A stretch of DNA of 33,871 nucleotides. It comes from Flavobacteriales bacterium (GTDB lineage: Bacteria > Bacteroidota > Bacteroidia > Flavobacteriales_D > Sanyastnellaceae). Below the pieces are notes generated by a model. It was not told the origin of the DNA. It made no database searches and saw nothing but the letters and a program-made list of their open reading frames with translations. Every line of letters starts with the position of its first letter. The stretch's first letter is position 1. Positions 15,709 through 23,556 of this stretch are shown piece by piece. The position numbers were made by a program, and so were the translations under genes. The DNA lies in assembly GCA_002863125.1 (NCBI GenBank), contig PKEB01000035.1, positions 1 through 33,871 on the forward strand, given 5' to 3'.

Positions 15709-15852
15709 TCATTCTTCGAGCACCTCCAGGTTGGGATACTTCTCTTTCCAGAATGCTAACTTTTCTTGATCACGCACAGTAATGACCGTTCGGCGATCCA
15801 ACCGCACTTTGATGTTGGGTTGTAATTCTTTTGCTCGCTTTTTTCGGGCCAT
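15709..15852 (-). CDS. Small basic protein (47 residues), function unknown
   Basis: From ATG 15852 the product is MARKKRAKELQPNIKVRLDR followed by a segment ending KYPNLEVLEE. The frame is open to 15912, but those residues (MFIRRRKEQLL...) lack a better start context. The N-terminus is strongly basic, with a mixed C-terminal half containing RTVITVRDQEKLAFWKEKYP. This could be a small nucleic-acid- or ribosome-associated protein; that is inference from charge only. Support is its position facing a strong terminator, the intact frame and protein-like composition. Confidence 0.5.
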   Translation of the reverse strand: MARKKRAKELQPNIKVRLDRRTVITVRDQEKLAFWKEKYPNLEVLEE

Positions 15853-16008
15853 GGTGCTGTGGTTTAGCTCGTTCGATGGAAGCAACTGTTCCTTCCTTCT
15901 ACGAATGAACACAGAATTCGACCAAAAAGTTGCCTTTGTGCAAAAAGATTGCTTGTGTGTTAAGGAATTTTACAAAAACCACTTAAAAACAGGGCAAGAT
16001 GGTTCGAC

Positions 16009-17322
16009 CTAAGCCGATTTTGCCGCTCTGCGCGCGAAAAATTGAATGTACAGGTAGCACACAATTGGCAAAACAAGCGCCACAGCGAATCCGCTTACAT
16101 CTGCCAGTGCCCCTACGGCAGGTGGAATGAAGGCCCCGCCGACGATAGCCGTACAGAGCACGCCGCTTCCCAGAGGTTTCAAATCGCCGAGTTCGCCAAT
16201 GCCCAACGTGAAGATGGTCGGGAACATGATACTATTGAACAGCCCGACCCCAATCAGGGCCAACAACGCTACCACACCCGATGTGGCGATGCTCAATGCA
16301 ATCAGGGCCACTGCGCCCAAAGCAAACAAAGCGAGCAGCCGACTCGGAGCGATTTTTTGCATCAGTGCAGATCCTACAAATCGACCAATCATCGCACCGC
16401 CCCAATAGAAGGTAAGCAAGGCGCCGATCAATCCTTTCGCATCCATACCCGCCAGTGTTTTACCGCTGATGCTCGCCGCTACGCTCGCCATTGACGCGAG
16501 CCAAGGCGTCTCACGAATGACTCCGTCAACGCCCAATTCCAACCCGTAGCCGACCATGTACGAGCCAATGGCCACCTCGGCCCCTACATAAACGAAAATC
16601 GCCACAGCCCCCATGCGCAAGGTCGTGTTGGACCAAACCTGCGCCATGCCGCCCGGGAGCTTTCCTCCCAGAATCCGGGGCAACTTGCTCAGGCCTATGA
16701 GCACCGCAAGCACCAAAAATCCCAAGGCCAAGAAAACGAATGGTCCTTGCACCGCAGCGGCTTCGCCCAATCGGTACGCCTCTAAATCCGCACTGCTCAA
16801 CGCAGCCTGTTCATCCGCCGTCAGGATTTGATCGCCGAGCAAGAAGCTGGCCGCAACAATGGGCGCTATGGTCGTACCCAATGAATTGAACGCCTGTGCC
16901 AGGTTGAGTCGACTCGAAGCGGTCTCAGGTGCACCCAAGACCGAGATGTACGGATTGGCAGCGACTTGAAGAATGGTAATACCACCAGCCACCACGAACA
17001 GTGCAAGCAAGAACAACACGTAGATCCGCGTCTCCGCTGCAGGGTAGAACAACAGGCAACCCAGTGCCGCCAATCCCAACCCAACCAAAATTCCCTTTTT
17101 GTAGCCGATGCGCTCGATGAGGTTTCCACCGGGTATGCTCAAGATGCCGTAGGCAGCAAACCAAGCGAACTGAACGAGGCCAGCTTGCAACAGGTTGAGT
17201 TCAAAAACATCTTTTAGGCGCGGGACAAAGGCATCCACCATGACGGTGATAAAGCCCCACATGAAGAAAAGCGTGGTGACAACGATGAACGGCCCACGGA
17301 ATGAAGAAGGGTTAGAGGTCAT
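16009..17322 (-). CDS. Sugar:H+ symporter of the FucP/GluP family (MFS)
   Basis: This 437-residue protein has 12 predicted membrane segments. The FucP-family signature is clear: LFFMWGFITVMVDAFVPRLKD at the N-terminus, then QVAANPYISVLGAPETASSR and LAQAFNSLGTTIAP in the middle. These features define the glucose/galactose or L-fucose permeases common in Bacteroidota. It would take up a neutral monosaccharide across the inner membrane; the exact sugar is not evident. No sugar catabolic gene is adjacent, and the next upstream gene on the strand is the large secreted protein, 39 bases away across a weak hairpin. A GTTATTTG box ends five bases before the ATG. Confidence 0.88.
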   Translation of the reverse strand: MTSNPSSFRGPFIVVTTLFFMWGFITVMVDAFVPRLKDVFELNLLQAGLVQFAWFAAYGILSIPGGNLIERIGYKKGILVGLGLAALGCLLFYPAAETRIYVLFLLALFVVAGGITILQVAANPYISVLGAPETASSRLNLAQAFNSLGTTIAPIVAASFLLGDQILTADEQAALSSADLEAYRLGEAAAVQGPFVFLALGFLVLAVLIGLSKLPRILGGKLPGGMAQVWSNTTLRMGAVAIFVYVGAEVAIGSYMVGYGLELGVDGVIRETPWLASMASVAASISGKTLAGMDAKGLIGALLTFYWGGAMIGRFVGSALMQKIAPSRLLALFALGAVALIALSIATSGVVALLALIGVGLFNSIMFPTIFTLGIGELGDLKPLGSGVLCTAIVGGAFIPPAVGALADVSGFAVALVLPIVCYLYIQFFARRAAKSA

Positions 17323-17361
17323 GCCGACAAATAACGGGAATTATCCCGAGCGACAGACTGC

Positions 17362-20300
17362 TTAGTGCATCAGCTGCAACGTGCCGGTGTACTCTTCAGC
17401 ATCCGTATTGTAGCCTTTCAAACGGATGATCCAATTGTAGATGCCGTTTTCGGCGTAGTGCGTGCCACCTTGAACGTCACCAATCCACACATCGTCCAAA
17501 TCCGTGCTGTGGAAAACGGTTTCACCCCAGCGGTTCATGATCCAGAGCTCGTAGTTCATGATTTGTGACCCCACCACTTTGAAGGCATCGTTGATGCCGT
17601 CGTTGTTCGGTGTAAAGGCCGTCGGCACGTACAACAAAACCGGACCGCGCACCACGGTGTACGCTTGATTGGTGCAGCCGACCCAACTGGTCACATCCAA
17701 GGTCACCGTATAGTCGCTCAAACCATCGAACACGTGGGTGGTAATCGCTTCATCGGATGAGTTGCCATCGCCAAAATCCCAGTCATACGAATAGGCACCT
17801 GGGAAAGGCTCTTCGGGCGAAGGAGTTGCCCGGAAGGTGTATTGATTCTCATCCGACTCTGACATGCTCGCCACGAAGTCGCTGAAGAGGTACTGGACTT
17901 CAATGTTGGTCGATGTGTCGATTTCTTCCCCGCAAATGTCTGTTGCAACGACCGGGTACACGGCCGATTGAAGCGGCGTGATGTATTGGACCGGACCGTA
18001 CGCATTGAGCGTTGGCCAGAAGTAAACAAAGCCTTCTTCACCGCCCATGGCCTCAACTTCCAGTGAGATGCCGTCACCGGCGCAAATCGTCGTCGACGGT
18101 GTTAAGTCGACGGACAACGGGATGTCTGGAATGTGGTACACCAACGAATCGTCGTCTGCACTGCCACAGCCGTCCGTCACGGCAACCGACACCGGAACTG
18201 TTCCATATGACTGCAGCGTGATATCCGACCCTTGATCGTACGGATCGCCGCTCACAAACCAATCGTAGGCGTAGTCCCCTGCGCCGCTGACGATTTCGAC
18301 GGGGATGTTGGTGAAATCTACGCAGCTCGCGTAGATGTCTGGCCCCAACTCCACCACCAAGGGCGGGTTATCAATCGTAACCAATGCACTGGCGGTGCCG
18401 CTTTGCCCACATCCGTCGTTGACATTGACTGAGAAGGTGGCACTTTCGCCTAACTGCACGTCAATGCTTGCGTCCGATTCGTTCATGTTGATTCCGTTCT
18501 GGAACCACGTGTATTGGTATCCTCCGCTGCCGCTGGTGACGTTCGCGGTGAGGTCAAACACCTCGGTGCACGGCCCAATCAAATCTTGCGGGAGACTGAC
18601 CTCAACATCCGGGGCGTCTACGATGATTTCGACGTTGGCCGATTCCGTTTGGCCGCAGTTGTCTGATACTTCCAGCACCAACGAAGCATCGGCACTGGTT
18701 TGCCAGTTGAGCGTCGCATCAAAGTCCAACCAGTTGTTGCCATTGAACCACGTGTAGAAGAACGGGCCTGTGCCATCCGCCGTGGCTGTAACGGTAAAGG
18801 GATCGTTGCACAGCACGTCAACGCTTTCCTCCACCGTGATTTCAATGGGCGGGATGTTGTATTCGACTTCAATGCTGTCCATCACTTCGAATCCGCACCC
18901 GTCTGTGAGGGTGATGAATACCTCGTCGGCCCCAACCCACGTGCTGAGGTCGAGCTGACTCGGGTCAAACCATGACCCCCACAAATTGTCTCCGTTCTGA
19001 TCGCTCCATTGGTATGCGTACACGCCGTCGCCACCTAAAGCGGTAGACGAAATGGTCGCAGTACCGTTGCACTCGAGTACCACCGGACCGGGGGTGGTGA
19101 TGTCGATTTCCAACGGCAGGAATTCGAGCACCTCAATCGCCACCTCCACATCGATGGGGTTCAACGCCAATTCGCACGTGTCTGCGACCGTCACAATGCA
19201 CGACCAGTCGTCATCCGGCGACAAGAGCAGCAGGGCTTCGTCATCGCCCTCTGGACAGGCCCAGTCAAACGTGTAATTTCCGTAACCACCGCTTACCACG
19301 GGGCCTACTTCGATTTCATCGCCTTGACAGATGGTCGTAGAAAAATCCGAAACCACAAACGGCGGCGGATCCTCGGCAACGTAGAACGTGAAGTAGGTTG
19401 TCAGGCCCCCACCGTTGCAGGCAGCCACGTTCTCAATTTGCATTTCCACCAACTCAGGCCCTTCATCAATGCCATCGATTTCCGCCACGAGATCAAATGA
19501 TACGATGCTCACGAATGGTTCAAACACCACGGAGTCGGGGAGCGGGAGCAAGCTGCCGTCGGGCTGGGGTTGACCGTAGTCGACGCCGTTCGTTGCCACG
19601 CTGTTGCCGTAGTCGATGTAAACCATCTCTTGAATCTCGAGGATGGTCTCAATGGGGCGTTCAAAAGTCAATGTCGCTTGACCGCAATCTTCATAAATGG
19701 TATTTGCCTCTGGCCCACCAACATCAATGGACAGGTTAATCTGAACAACGGCATTGGACTCAAACGAACCTTCTTCCAGAACCACAATGGATTCCAATGC
19801 TGTATCTGAACCATCGGCAATGGCCAATTTGATGTGGTACGTCTCACCACATTCCACAGGGTATTCAGCCTTGAACGGAACGGTGTAGCCATTGATGCAG
19901 ACATCCGTTCCACCTTGGTTGTCAACGTAGTATTCGGAATTGGTGCCTGAATTGACCGAAGAAATGGTAATGGGCAAGATGGGATCTGTCAAAGGCACAC
20001 CCGCGATGTTCACAGCACCGTCCGGAAAGCCCGCTGGGCTGTCGTAGGGCCCAGTGATTCCAGGACCGCTCAGGAAGAAGGCGAAGACATCGTTGTACTG
20101 CGTGTTGATCCATGTCTCGTATTCATCCGAGCCAAACACATAGTTGAAACTCACCGTATCCCCCGCTGCTACAAAATCAAATTCCAACACACACCCGTCA
20201 TTTACCGAGTTGACGGAGAATGATTCTCCGATCATACCAGGTACGGAGTTCGCAATGTCCAAGAGGTCTGGATCACTGAAACCCGTACCGAGGCATCCAT

Positions 20301-20598
20301 CACAAGCCAAAAAATCAGTTGGACATTCCAAGTTCTCGGCCACATCACAGCTCAGAACGAGCCCCGAACTGATGGAGAACACATCGTCACCGCCGGTCAG
20401 GTAGCCCAATTGGTTGGTGCCGCCTTGGTAGGTGATGTTCGACGCTTGGATACCGCTTCCCAGGAGGATGTCGTTAACGTATTCCTCCAGTGTCAATCCC
20501 GTCTCGACTTCAAGTTGGGCCTGGGTTTCGTTGACAAAACCAAACAATGACACCATTAAAAGCAGTGCCGCAGAAAATGCTTGGAAAAAACGGTTCAT
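17362..20598 (-). CDS. Secreted multidomain protein with choice-of-anchor-L-like, Ig-like and PKD domains and a CHU_C (T9SS type B) C-terminal domain
   Basis: The 1078-residue product has a signal peptide (1-28). A choice-of-anchor-L-like domain follows (~30-285; FNYVFGSDEYETW, VNIAGVPL), with a beta-domain at ~285-410. Six Ig-like units, roughly 416-900, each hold a Cys pair: 424/475, 510/568, 597/648, 677/730, 759/811 and 839/889; most end D-x-C-G. A PKD-like domain has WDFGDG (940-945). The last 88 residues (from VPTAFTPNNDGINDAF) are the gliding-motility-associated CHU_C domain, the type B sorting signal for type IX secretion. The protein is acidic and likely displayed or released at the surface as an adhesin-like molecule. 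Its partner function is unknown. Confidence 0.85.
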   Translation of the reverse strand: MNRFFQAFSAALLLMVSLFGFVNETQAQLEVETGLTLEEYVNDILLGSGIQASNITYQGGTNQLGYLTGGDDVFSISSGLVLSCDVAENLECPTDFLACDGCLGTGFSDPDLLDIANSVPGMIGESFSVNSVNDGCVLEFDFVAAGDTVSFNYVFGSDEYETWINTQYNDVFAFFLSGPGITGPYDSPAGFPDGAVNIAGVPLTDPILPITISSVNSGTNSEYYVDNQGGTDVCINGYTVPFKAEYPVECGETYHIKLAIADGSDTALESIVVLEEGSFESNAVVQINLSIDVGGPEANTIYEDCGQATLTFERPIETILEIQEMVYIDYGNSVATNGVDYGQPQPDGSLLPLPDSVVFEPFVSIVSFDLVAEIDGIDEGPELVEMQIENVAACNGGGLTTYFTFYVAEDPPPFVVSDFSTTICQGDEIEVGPVVSGGYGNYTFDWACPEGDDEALLLLSPDDDWSCIVTVADTCELALNPIDVEVAIEVLEFLPLEIDITTPGPVVLECNGTATISSTALGGDGVYAYQWSDQNGDNLWGSWFDPSQLDLSTWVGADEVFITLTDGCGFEVMDSIEVEYNIPPIEITVEESVDVLCNDPFTVTATADGTGPFFYTWFNGNNWLDFDATLNWQTSADASLVLEVSDNCGQTESANVEIIVDAPDVEVSLPQDLIGPCTEVFDLTANVTSGSGGYQYTWFQNGINMNESDASIDVQLGESATFSVNVNDGCGQSGTASALVTIDNPPLVVELGPDIYASCVDFTNIPVEIVSGAGDYAYDWFVSGDPYDQGSDITLQSYGTVPVSVAVTDGCGSADDDSLVYHIPDIPLSVDLTPSTTICAGDGISLEVEAMGGEEGFVYFWPTLNAYGPVQYITPLQSAVYPVVATDICGEEIDTSTNIEVQYLFSDFVASMSESDENQYTFRATPSPEEPFPGAYSYDWDFGDGNSSDEAITTHVFDGLSDYTVTLDVTSWVGCTNQAYTVVRGPVLLYVPTAFTPNNDGINDAFKVVGSQIMNYELWIMNRWGETVFHSTDLDDVWIGDVQGGTHYAENGIYNWIIRLKGYNTDAEEYTGTLQLMH

Positions 20599-20695
20599 AC
20601 GGTGTTTGTTCTAGGTACTGTAATGATACTACCAAAAGAGCAAACCACAATGAACCCCGAGAGGTTGCATGCGTTCCGTCGCAGCGGGGGATGTT

Positions 20696-21199
20696 TTAGT
20701 GGCGGAAGGCCGACAGCTGCGCACTTAGCTTGCGACGCGCATGGAAAATGCGGCTCTTCACCGTGCCCATCGGGATGCCCAATTCCTCGGCAATTTCATC
20801 GTAGTGAAATCCCTCCATGAACATGTTGAATGGCACCTTAAACTCGGGCTTGAGGTCATCGATGGCCCCGCGGATATCTTGCTCGTTAATTACGGTGGTT
20901 ACCGTATCCGATTGCATCGATCCTGAATTCAAGTAGAACTGGTTGTCTGTGGTATCCAGAATGGTGTTCTGGAATTTCTTGCGCTTGTAGTTGTTGATGA
21001 AGATGTTGCGCATGATGGTGTACAACCATCCTTTGATGTTCGTACCCTCTTTAAAATTGTTCTGGTACCGCAATGCCTTCACCATGGTATCTTGAATGAG
21101 GTCTTCTGCATCTTGCGAATCTCGCGTAAAACCAATGGCAAATCCCTTCAGAAACTGCCGATTCGCGACCAATAGTGCGTTGAATTCGAGTGTGCTCAT
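20696..21199 (-). CDS. ECF-type RNA polymerase sigma factor
   Basis: This 167-residue sigma-70 family protein has only regions 2 and 4. Region 2 includes DAEDLIQDTMVKAL (30-43) and the -10-binding stretch KGWLYTIMRNIFINNYKR (56-73). Region 4 has YDEIAEELGIPMGTVKSRIFHARRKL (133-158), a helix-turn-helix for the -35 element. The length and the Bacteroidota-type NIFINNYKRKK segment fit RpoE-like ECF factors. No anti-sigma gene or membrane partner follows. It is instead preceded on the same strand by a CarH-like MerR regulator, with a repeat-rich 144-base gap between. This suggests it is controlled by that regulator at the transcription level. Confidence 0.9.
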   Translation of the reverse strand: MSTLEFNALLVANRQFLKGFAIGFTRDSQDAEDLIQDTMVKALRYQNNFKEGTNIKGWLYTIMRNIFINNYKRKKFQNTILDTTDNQFYLNSGSMQSDTVTTVINEQDIRGAIDDLKPEFKVPFNMFMEGFHYDEIAEELGIPMGTVKSRIFHARRKLSAQLSAFRH

Positions 21200-21203
21200 G
21201 ACC

Positions 21204-21291
21204 TTTTGTTTAAAGTTTCAAGGCAAAGATTAAACAAAATCTCCTTGAATCCAAGGTTTTGTTCAACTTTTAGTCAAAATCTTTAAACAAT
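21204..21291. repeat. Four copies of a TTKTTYAA-like motif in alternating orientation upstream of the ECF sigma gene
   Basis: Copies lie at 21204-21213 (TTTTGTTTAA, + sense), 21230-21239 (TTAAACAAAA, inverted), 21257-21266 (TTTTGTTCAA, + sense) and 21282-21291 (TTTAAACAAT, inverted). Centres are about 24-27 bases apart. The outer two extend to an 8-base inverted pair, GTTTAAAG (21208-21215) and CTTTAAAC (21281-21288). They bracket the candidate sigma promoter. They are plausible operators for the upstream MerR regulator, by position only. Confidence 0.5.
21224..21254 (-). promoter_or_regulatory. Candidate promoter of the ECF sigma gene
   Basis: On the minus strand TTG (21252-21254) is followed after 20 bases by AATCTTTG (21224-21231), one mismatch from TAnnTTTG. 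The box is 24 bases before the ATG at 21199. One repeat copy (21230-21239) overlaps the box edge and another (21257-21266) abuts the TTG element, so a bound regulator would compete with or reposition polymerase. Confidence 0.45.
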
Positions 21292-21343
21292 TTTGGAAAT
21301 GAGCCGTTGAAAAGCTAGCACTGAACGTGCCTCGCTCGAAACA

Positions 21344-22246
21344 TCAAGCCTCGGCAAACAGCAGGCCAGCAAGGCTTGCGCCGTCCGTAACGGTCGTCAC
21401 TCTTTCTTTTCCTCCTACCCCTTCGAACACCTTACCGCCAAGGAGGAATTGATTTTCAGTACCGGCGAATTCCGATTCAATCAGTTCGACATAATCTGCA
21501 GCCTCCGACGAGGAGGGGTGCGTCGTGCAGTACGAAACGAATACGGCGTTCGGGAATTGATCGCCCACAGTAATCAAATCGTTGAAGGGGACGCTGGCGC
21601 CCAGAAAGATGCTTTTCAATCCATTCGCCCTGCACAAGAAATGGATGAATAGCAAGCTGATGTCGTGGATTTCACGCTCAGGCAAGTAGAGCACAATGGG
21701 CGGATGGTCTTCCCGCACCGGGATGTCTGCAACCGAGACCGCCGCATGCAACTCTTGCCGCATCAAATGGCTGATGAAATGTTCTTGAGCCGGACAGATG
21801 GCGTTGGTCAACCACAATACGCCAATCTGTGACAAAAACGGCAGGAACACGTCCAACACCGTTCCGTCCAATCCATGGTCTTTGGAATACTCTTCAACCA
21901 CTTTTTTGAAGAGCGTTTCATCGTAGTTGAGCATGCTCAACTTGAATTGGCTGATAACGGCACTGAGTCCTCCCTCCTCCATTTGCATGTCCCGGACCTT
22001 CTCAATCAAGGCTTCGTTGGAAAGTTGAGCCACTTTGGAAATTTTTCCGCCGTGTTCAATCAAGTAGCCTACGTTCAGCAGTTTCTTCAGGTCTTCACCG
22101 CTGTAATAACGAATGTTGGTCGCCGTTCGCTTGGGAACCAGCAAGCGGTAGCGTTGCTCCCAGGCACGAATTGTATGGGACTTGATGCCTGTGAAATGCT
22201 CCAAGTCCTTGATTGAGAATTGCTGTGCTATTCCTCTTTCCTTCAT
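21344..22246 (-). CDS. MerR-family regulator with cobalamin-binding photoreceptor-type domain (CarH/LitR-like)
   Basis: The 300-residue product starts with a MerR winged helix (9-75; FSIKDLEHFTGIKSHTIRAW). A helical-bundle domain (~95-170) has the W-x9-EH motif of CarH light sensors (Trp145, Glu155, His156). A Rossmann B12-binding domain (~183-300) has E-x-H (Glu192, His194), where His194 matches the lower axial cobalamin ligand. Ser238 and GG (270-271) are at family spacing. The Gly three residues after that His is Ser197 here. By family knowledge, such proteins bind adenosylcobalamin and repress as tetramers in the dark, and light releases them. The ECF sigma gene lies 144 bases downstream, the usual partner in Bacteroidota light-response loci. 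Confidence 0.88.
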   Translation of the reverse strand: MKERGIAQQFSIKDLEHFTGIKSHTIRAWEQRYRLLVPKRTATNIRYYSGEDLKKLLNVGYLIEHGGKISKVAQLSNEALIEKVRDMQMEEGGLSAVISQFKLSMLNYDETLFKKVVEEYSKDHGLDGTVLDVFLPFLSQIGVLWLTNAICPAQEHFISHLMRQELHAAVSVADIPVREDHPPIVLYLPEREIHDISLLFIHFLCRANGLKSIFLGASVPFNDLITVGDQFPNAVFVSYCTTHPSSSEAADYVELIESEFAGTENQFLLGGKVFEGVGGKERVTTVTDGASLAGLLFAEA

Positions 22247-22278
22247 AATCCGCTCTTCCCTTCGCTCGTTTTACTGAC

Positions 22279-22286
22279 TACCTTTA
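22279..22286 (+). promoter_or_regulatory. Possible -7 element of the GlmU-like gene
   Basis: TACCTTTA, one mismatch from TAnnTTTG, lies in the 59-base divergent gap to the MerR gene. The predicted start near 22291 gives a leader of about 15 bases before ATG 22306. No TTG element is clear upstream. Confidence 0.35.
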
Positions 22287-22305
22287 CCGTATTACGTTCC
22301 ACATC

Positions 22306-23463
22306 ATGTCACACCTCGCCTTCTTCTCGGATGACCATTGGAAACATTTTTATCCCCTTGGCCCTTCCCATGCACATGGTGAATTGCGCACTGGTGCGCT
22401 GAAACTCAGTGAATGGTGGTCCAGAGAAGCAAGTTGCTTCTTTCAAAAAACCGAACAAGAAACCAAGGCAAAAGTTCTCAACCTCCTAAAAACCGGAAAA
22501 CTCAACGATCGTTGGATTCCGTCGGAGAATGCGTTTAAAATTCTAGCTGGCCTCGAACCTGGCCAGTCCCTTTACGCCGAGGGCACACTTTTGTTTCAGG
22601 AAAGTTCAACGAAAGAGGCCCGGCGTGTGAACGTTACCATGGACGGACTCGAGCTTGTCCCGCATACCACGGCCCTGTTCAGCCGATTGGATGCCTGGTT
22701 GTCCAGCCAAGCAGAGCACCTTGTCGCCGCTTGGGACCTCGCTGCGCCCAATGTGCCTGAACATGTAACGCTTTTGGGGCCGTCGGACCAGATTTGGATC
22801 CACCCTTCGGCAAAACTCACGGCATGCACCTTAAACGCGACGTCAGGGCCCATCTTCATAGGACCCGACGTGGAAATCCAAGAAGGGACGCACATCCGTG
22901 GTTCATTCGCTGTTGGTGAGGCAACCGTCATCAAAATGGGATCGCGTATTTACGGTCCAACGTCCATCGGTCCGAATTGCCGCATCGGCGGTGAAGTATC
23001 GAATTGTGCCTTCCTGGGATACAGCAACAAGGGACACGATGGATTTTTGGGCAATTCCGTGATCGGCAAATGGTGCAACCTCGGCGCCGACACCAATTCC
23101 AGCAACCTCAAAAGCAATTACAGCGAAGTGCGGCTGTGGGATGAAGCGACAGGCACCGAAGTCGATAGCGGACTGCAGTTTTGTGGCGTGCTGATGGGCG
23201 ACCACAGCAAATGCGGCATCAACACCATGTTCAACACAGGAACAATCGTCGGAACTGGCTGCAACATCTTCGGAGGCGGGTTTCAACCGAAGCACATTCC
23301 TCCTTTCGCTTGGGGCGGAAACGACACGTGGGACTTGCATGCCTTTGAAAAATTCATCGCCACCGCCCAACGCGTCATGGAACGCCGGGGAGCAACGTTG
23401 AGTGAAGAAGAAATTAGTCAATGGCGCACACAACATGAGGCTGCCCGCACTCGTTTCGATTGA
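22306..23463 (+). CDS. GlmU-like sugar nucleotidyltransferase family protein with left-handed beta-helix
   Basis: This 385-residue protein belongs to the Bacteroidota GlmU-like family. The C-terminal two-thirds (~160-345) is a hexapeptide-repeat beta-helix, with IFIGPDVEIQEGTHIRG and RIYGPTSIGPNCRIGGE. The family stretch GYSNKGHDGFLGNSVIGKW and NLGADTNSSNLKSNY follows. The N-terminal part corresponds to the nucleotidyltransferase-like domain. There, the usual family opening (LFDD...LLPLTFTRPVAE...R.G) reads FFSDDHWKHFYPLGPSHAHGELRTG, so the TRP motif is not preserved. It may act on a sugar-1-phosphate or acyl donor for envelope polymers, or have lost nucleotidyl transfer. It is divergent from the MerR gene and upstream of lon with a 93-base gap. 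Confidence 0.8.
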   Translation: MSHLAFFSDDHWKHFYPLGPSHAHGELRTGALKLSEWWSREASCFFQKTEQETKAKVLNLLKTGKLNDRWIPSENAFKILAGLEPGQSLYAEGTLLFQESSTKEARRVNVTMDGLELVPHTTALFSRLDAWLSSQAEHLVAAWDLAAPNVPEHVTLLGPSDQIWIHPSAKLTACTLNATSGPIFIGPDVEIQEGTHIRGSFAVGEATVIKMGSRIYGPTSIGPNCRIGGEVSNCAFLGYSNKGHDGFLGNSVIGKWCNLGADTNSSNLKSNYSEVRLWDEATGTEVDSGLQFCGVLMGDHSKCGINTMFNTGTIVGTGCNIFGGGFQPKHIPPFAWGGNDTWDLHAFEKFIATAQRVMERRGATLSEEEISQWRTQHEAARTRFD

Positions 23464-23490
23464 GCACACCTGACAACTTCTGCTGACACA

Positions 23491-23520
23491 TTGTCCGGAT
23501 TCGCCGTGGCATGGGATTTG
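23491..23520 (+). promoter_or_regulatory. Weak lon promoter candidate
   Basis: TTG (23491-23493) is followed after 19 bases by GGGATTTG (23513-23520). The TTTG part of the -7 element matches but TA does not. The leader would be about 32 bases. This is the only candidate in the 93-base gap. Confidence 0.25.
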
Positions 23521-23556
23521 TCCTAAAGACGGAGATTAAGAAAGACCAGGCAACAC

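Noticed and set aside
15853-16008. Search for a tRNA or small RNA in the AT-rich gap before the MFS gene
   Set aside because: No cloverleaf, T-loop sequence or terminator found.
17335-17348. CGGGA-ATTA-TCCCG hairpin between the T9SS cargo gene and the MFS gene as a terminator
   Set aside because: Only a five-base stem and followed by TTATTTG rather than a U-tract; too weak to call.
20599-20695. CCCCG...CGGGG pairing behind the sigma gene as a terminator
   Set aside because: The loop is large and no U-tract follows; not supported.
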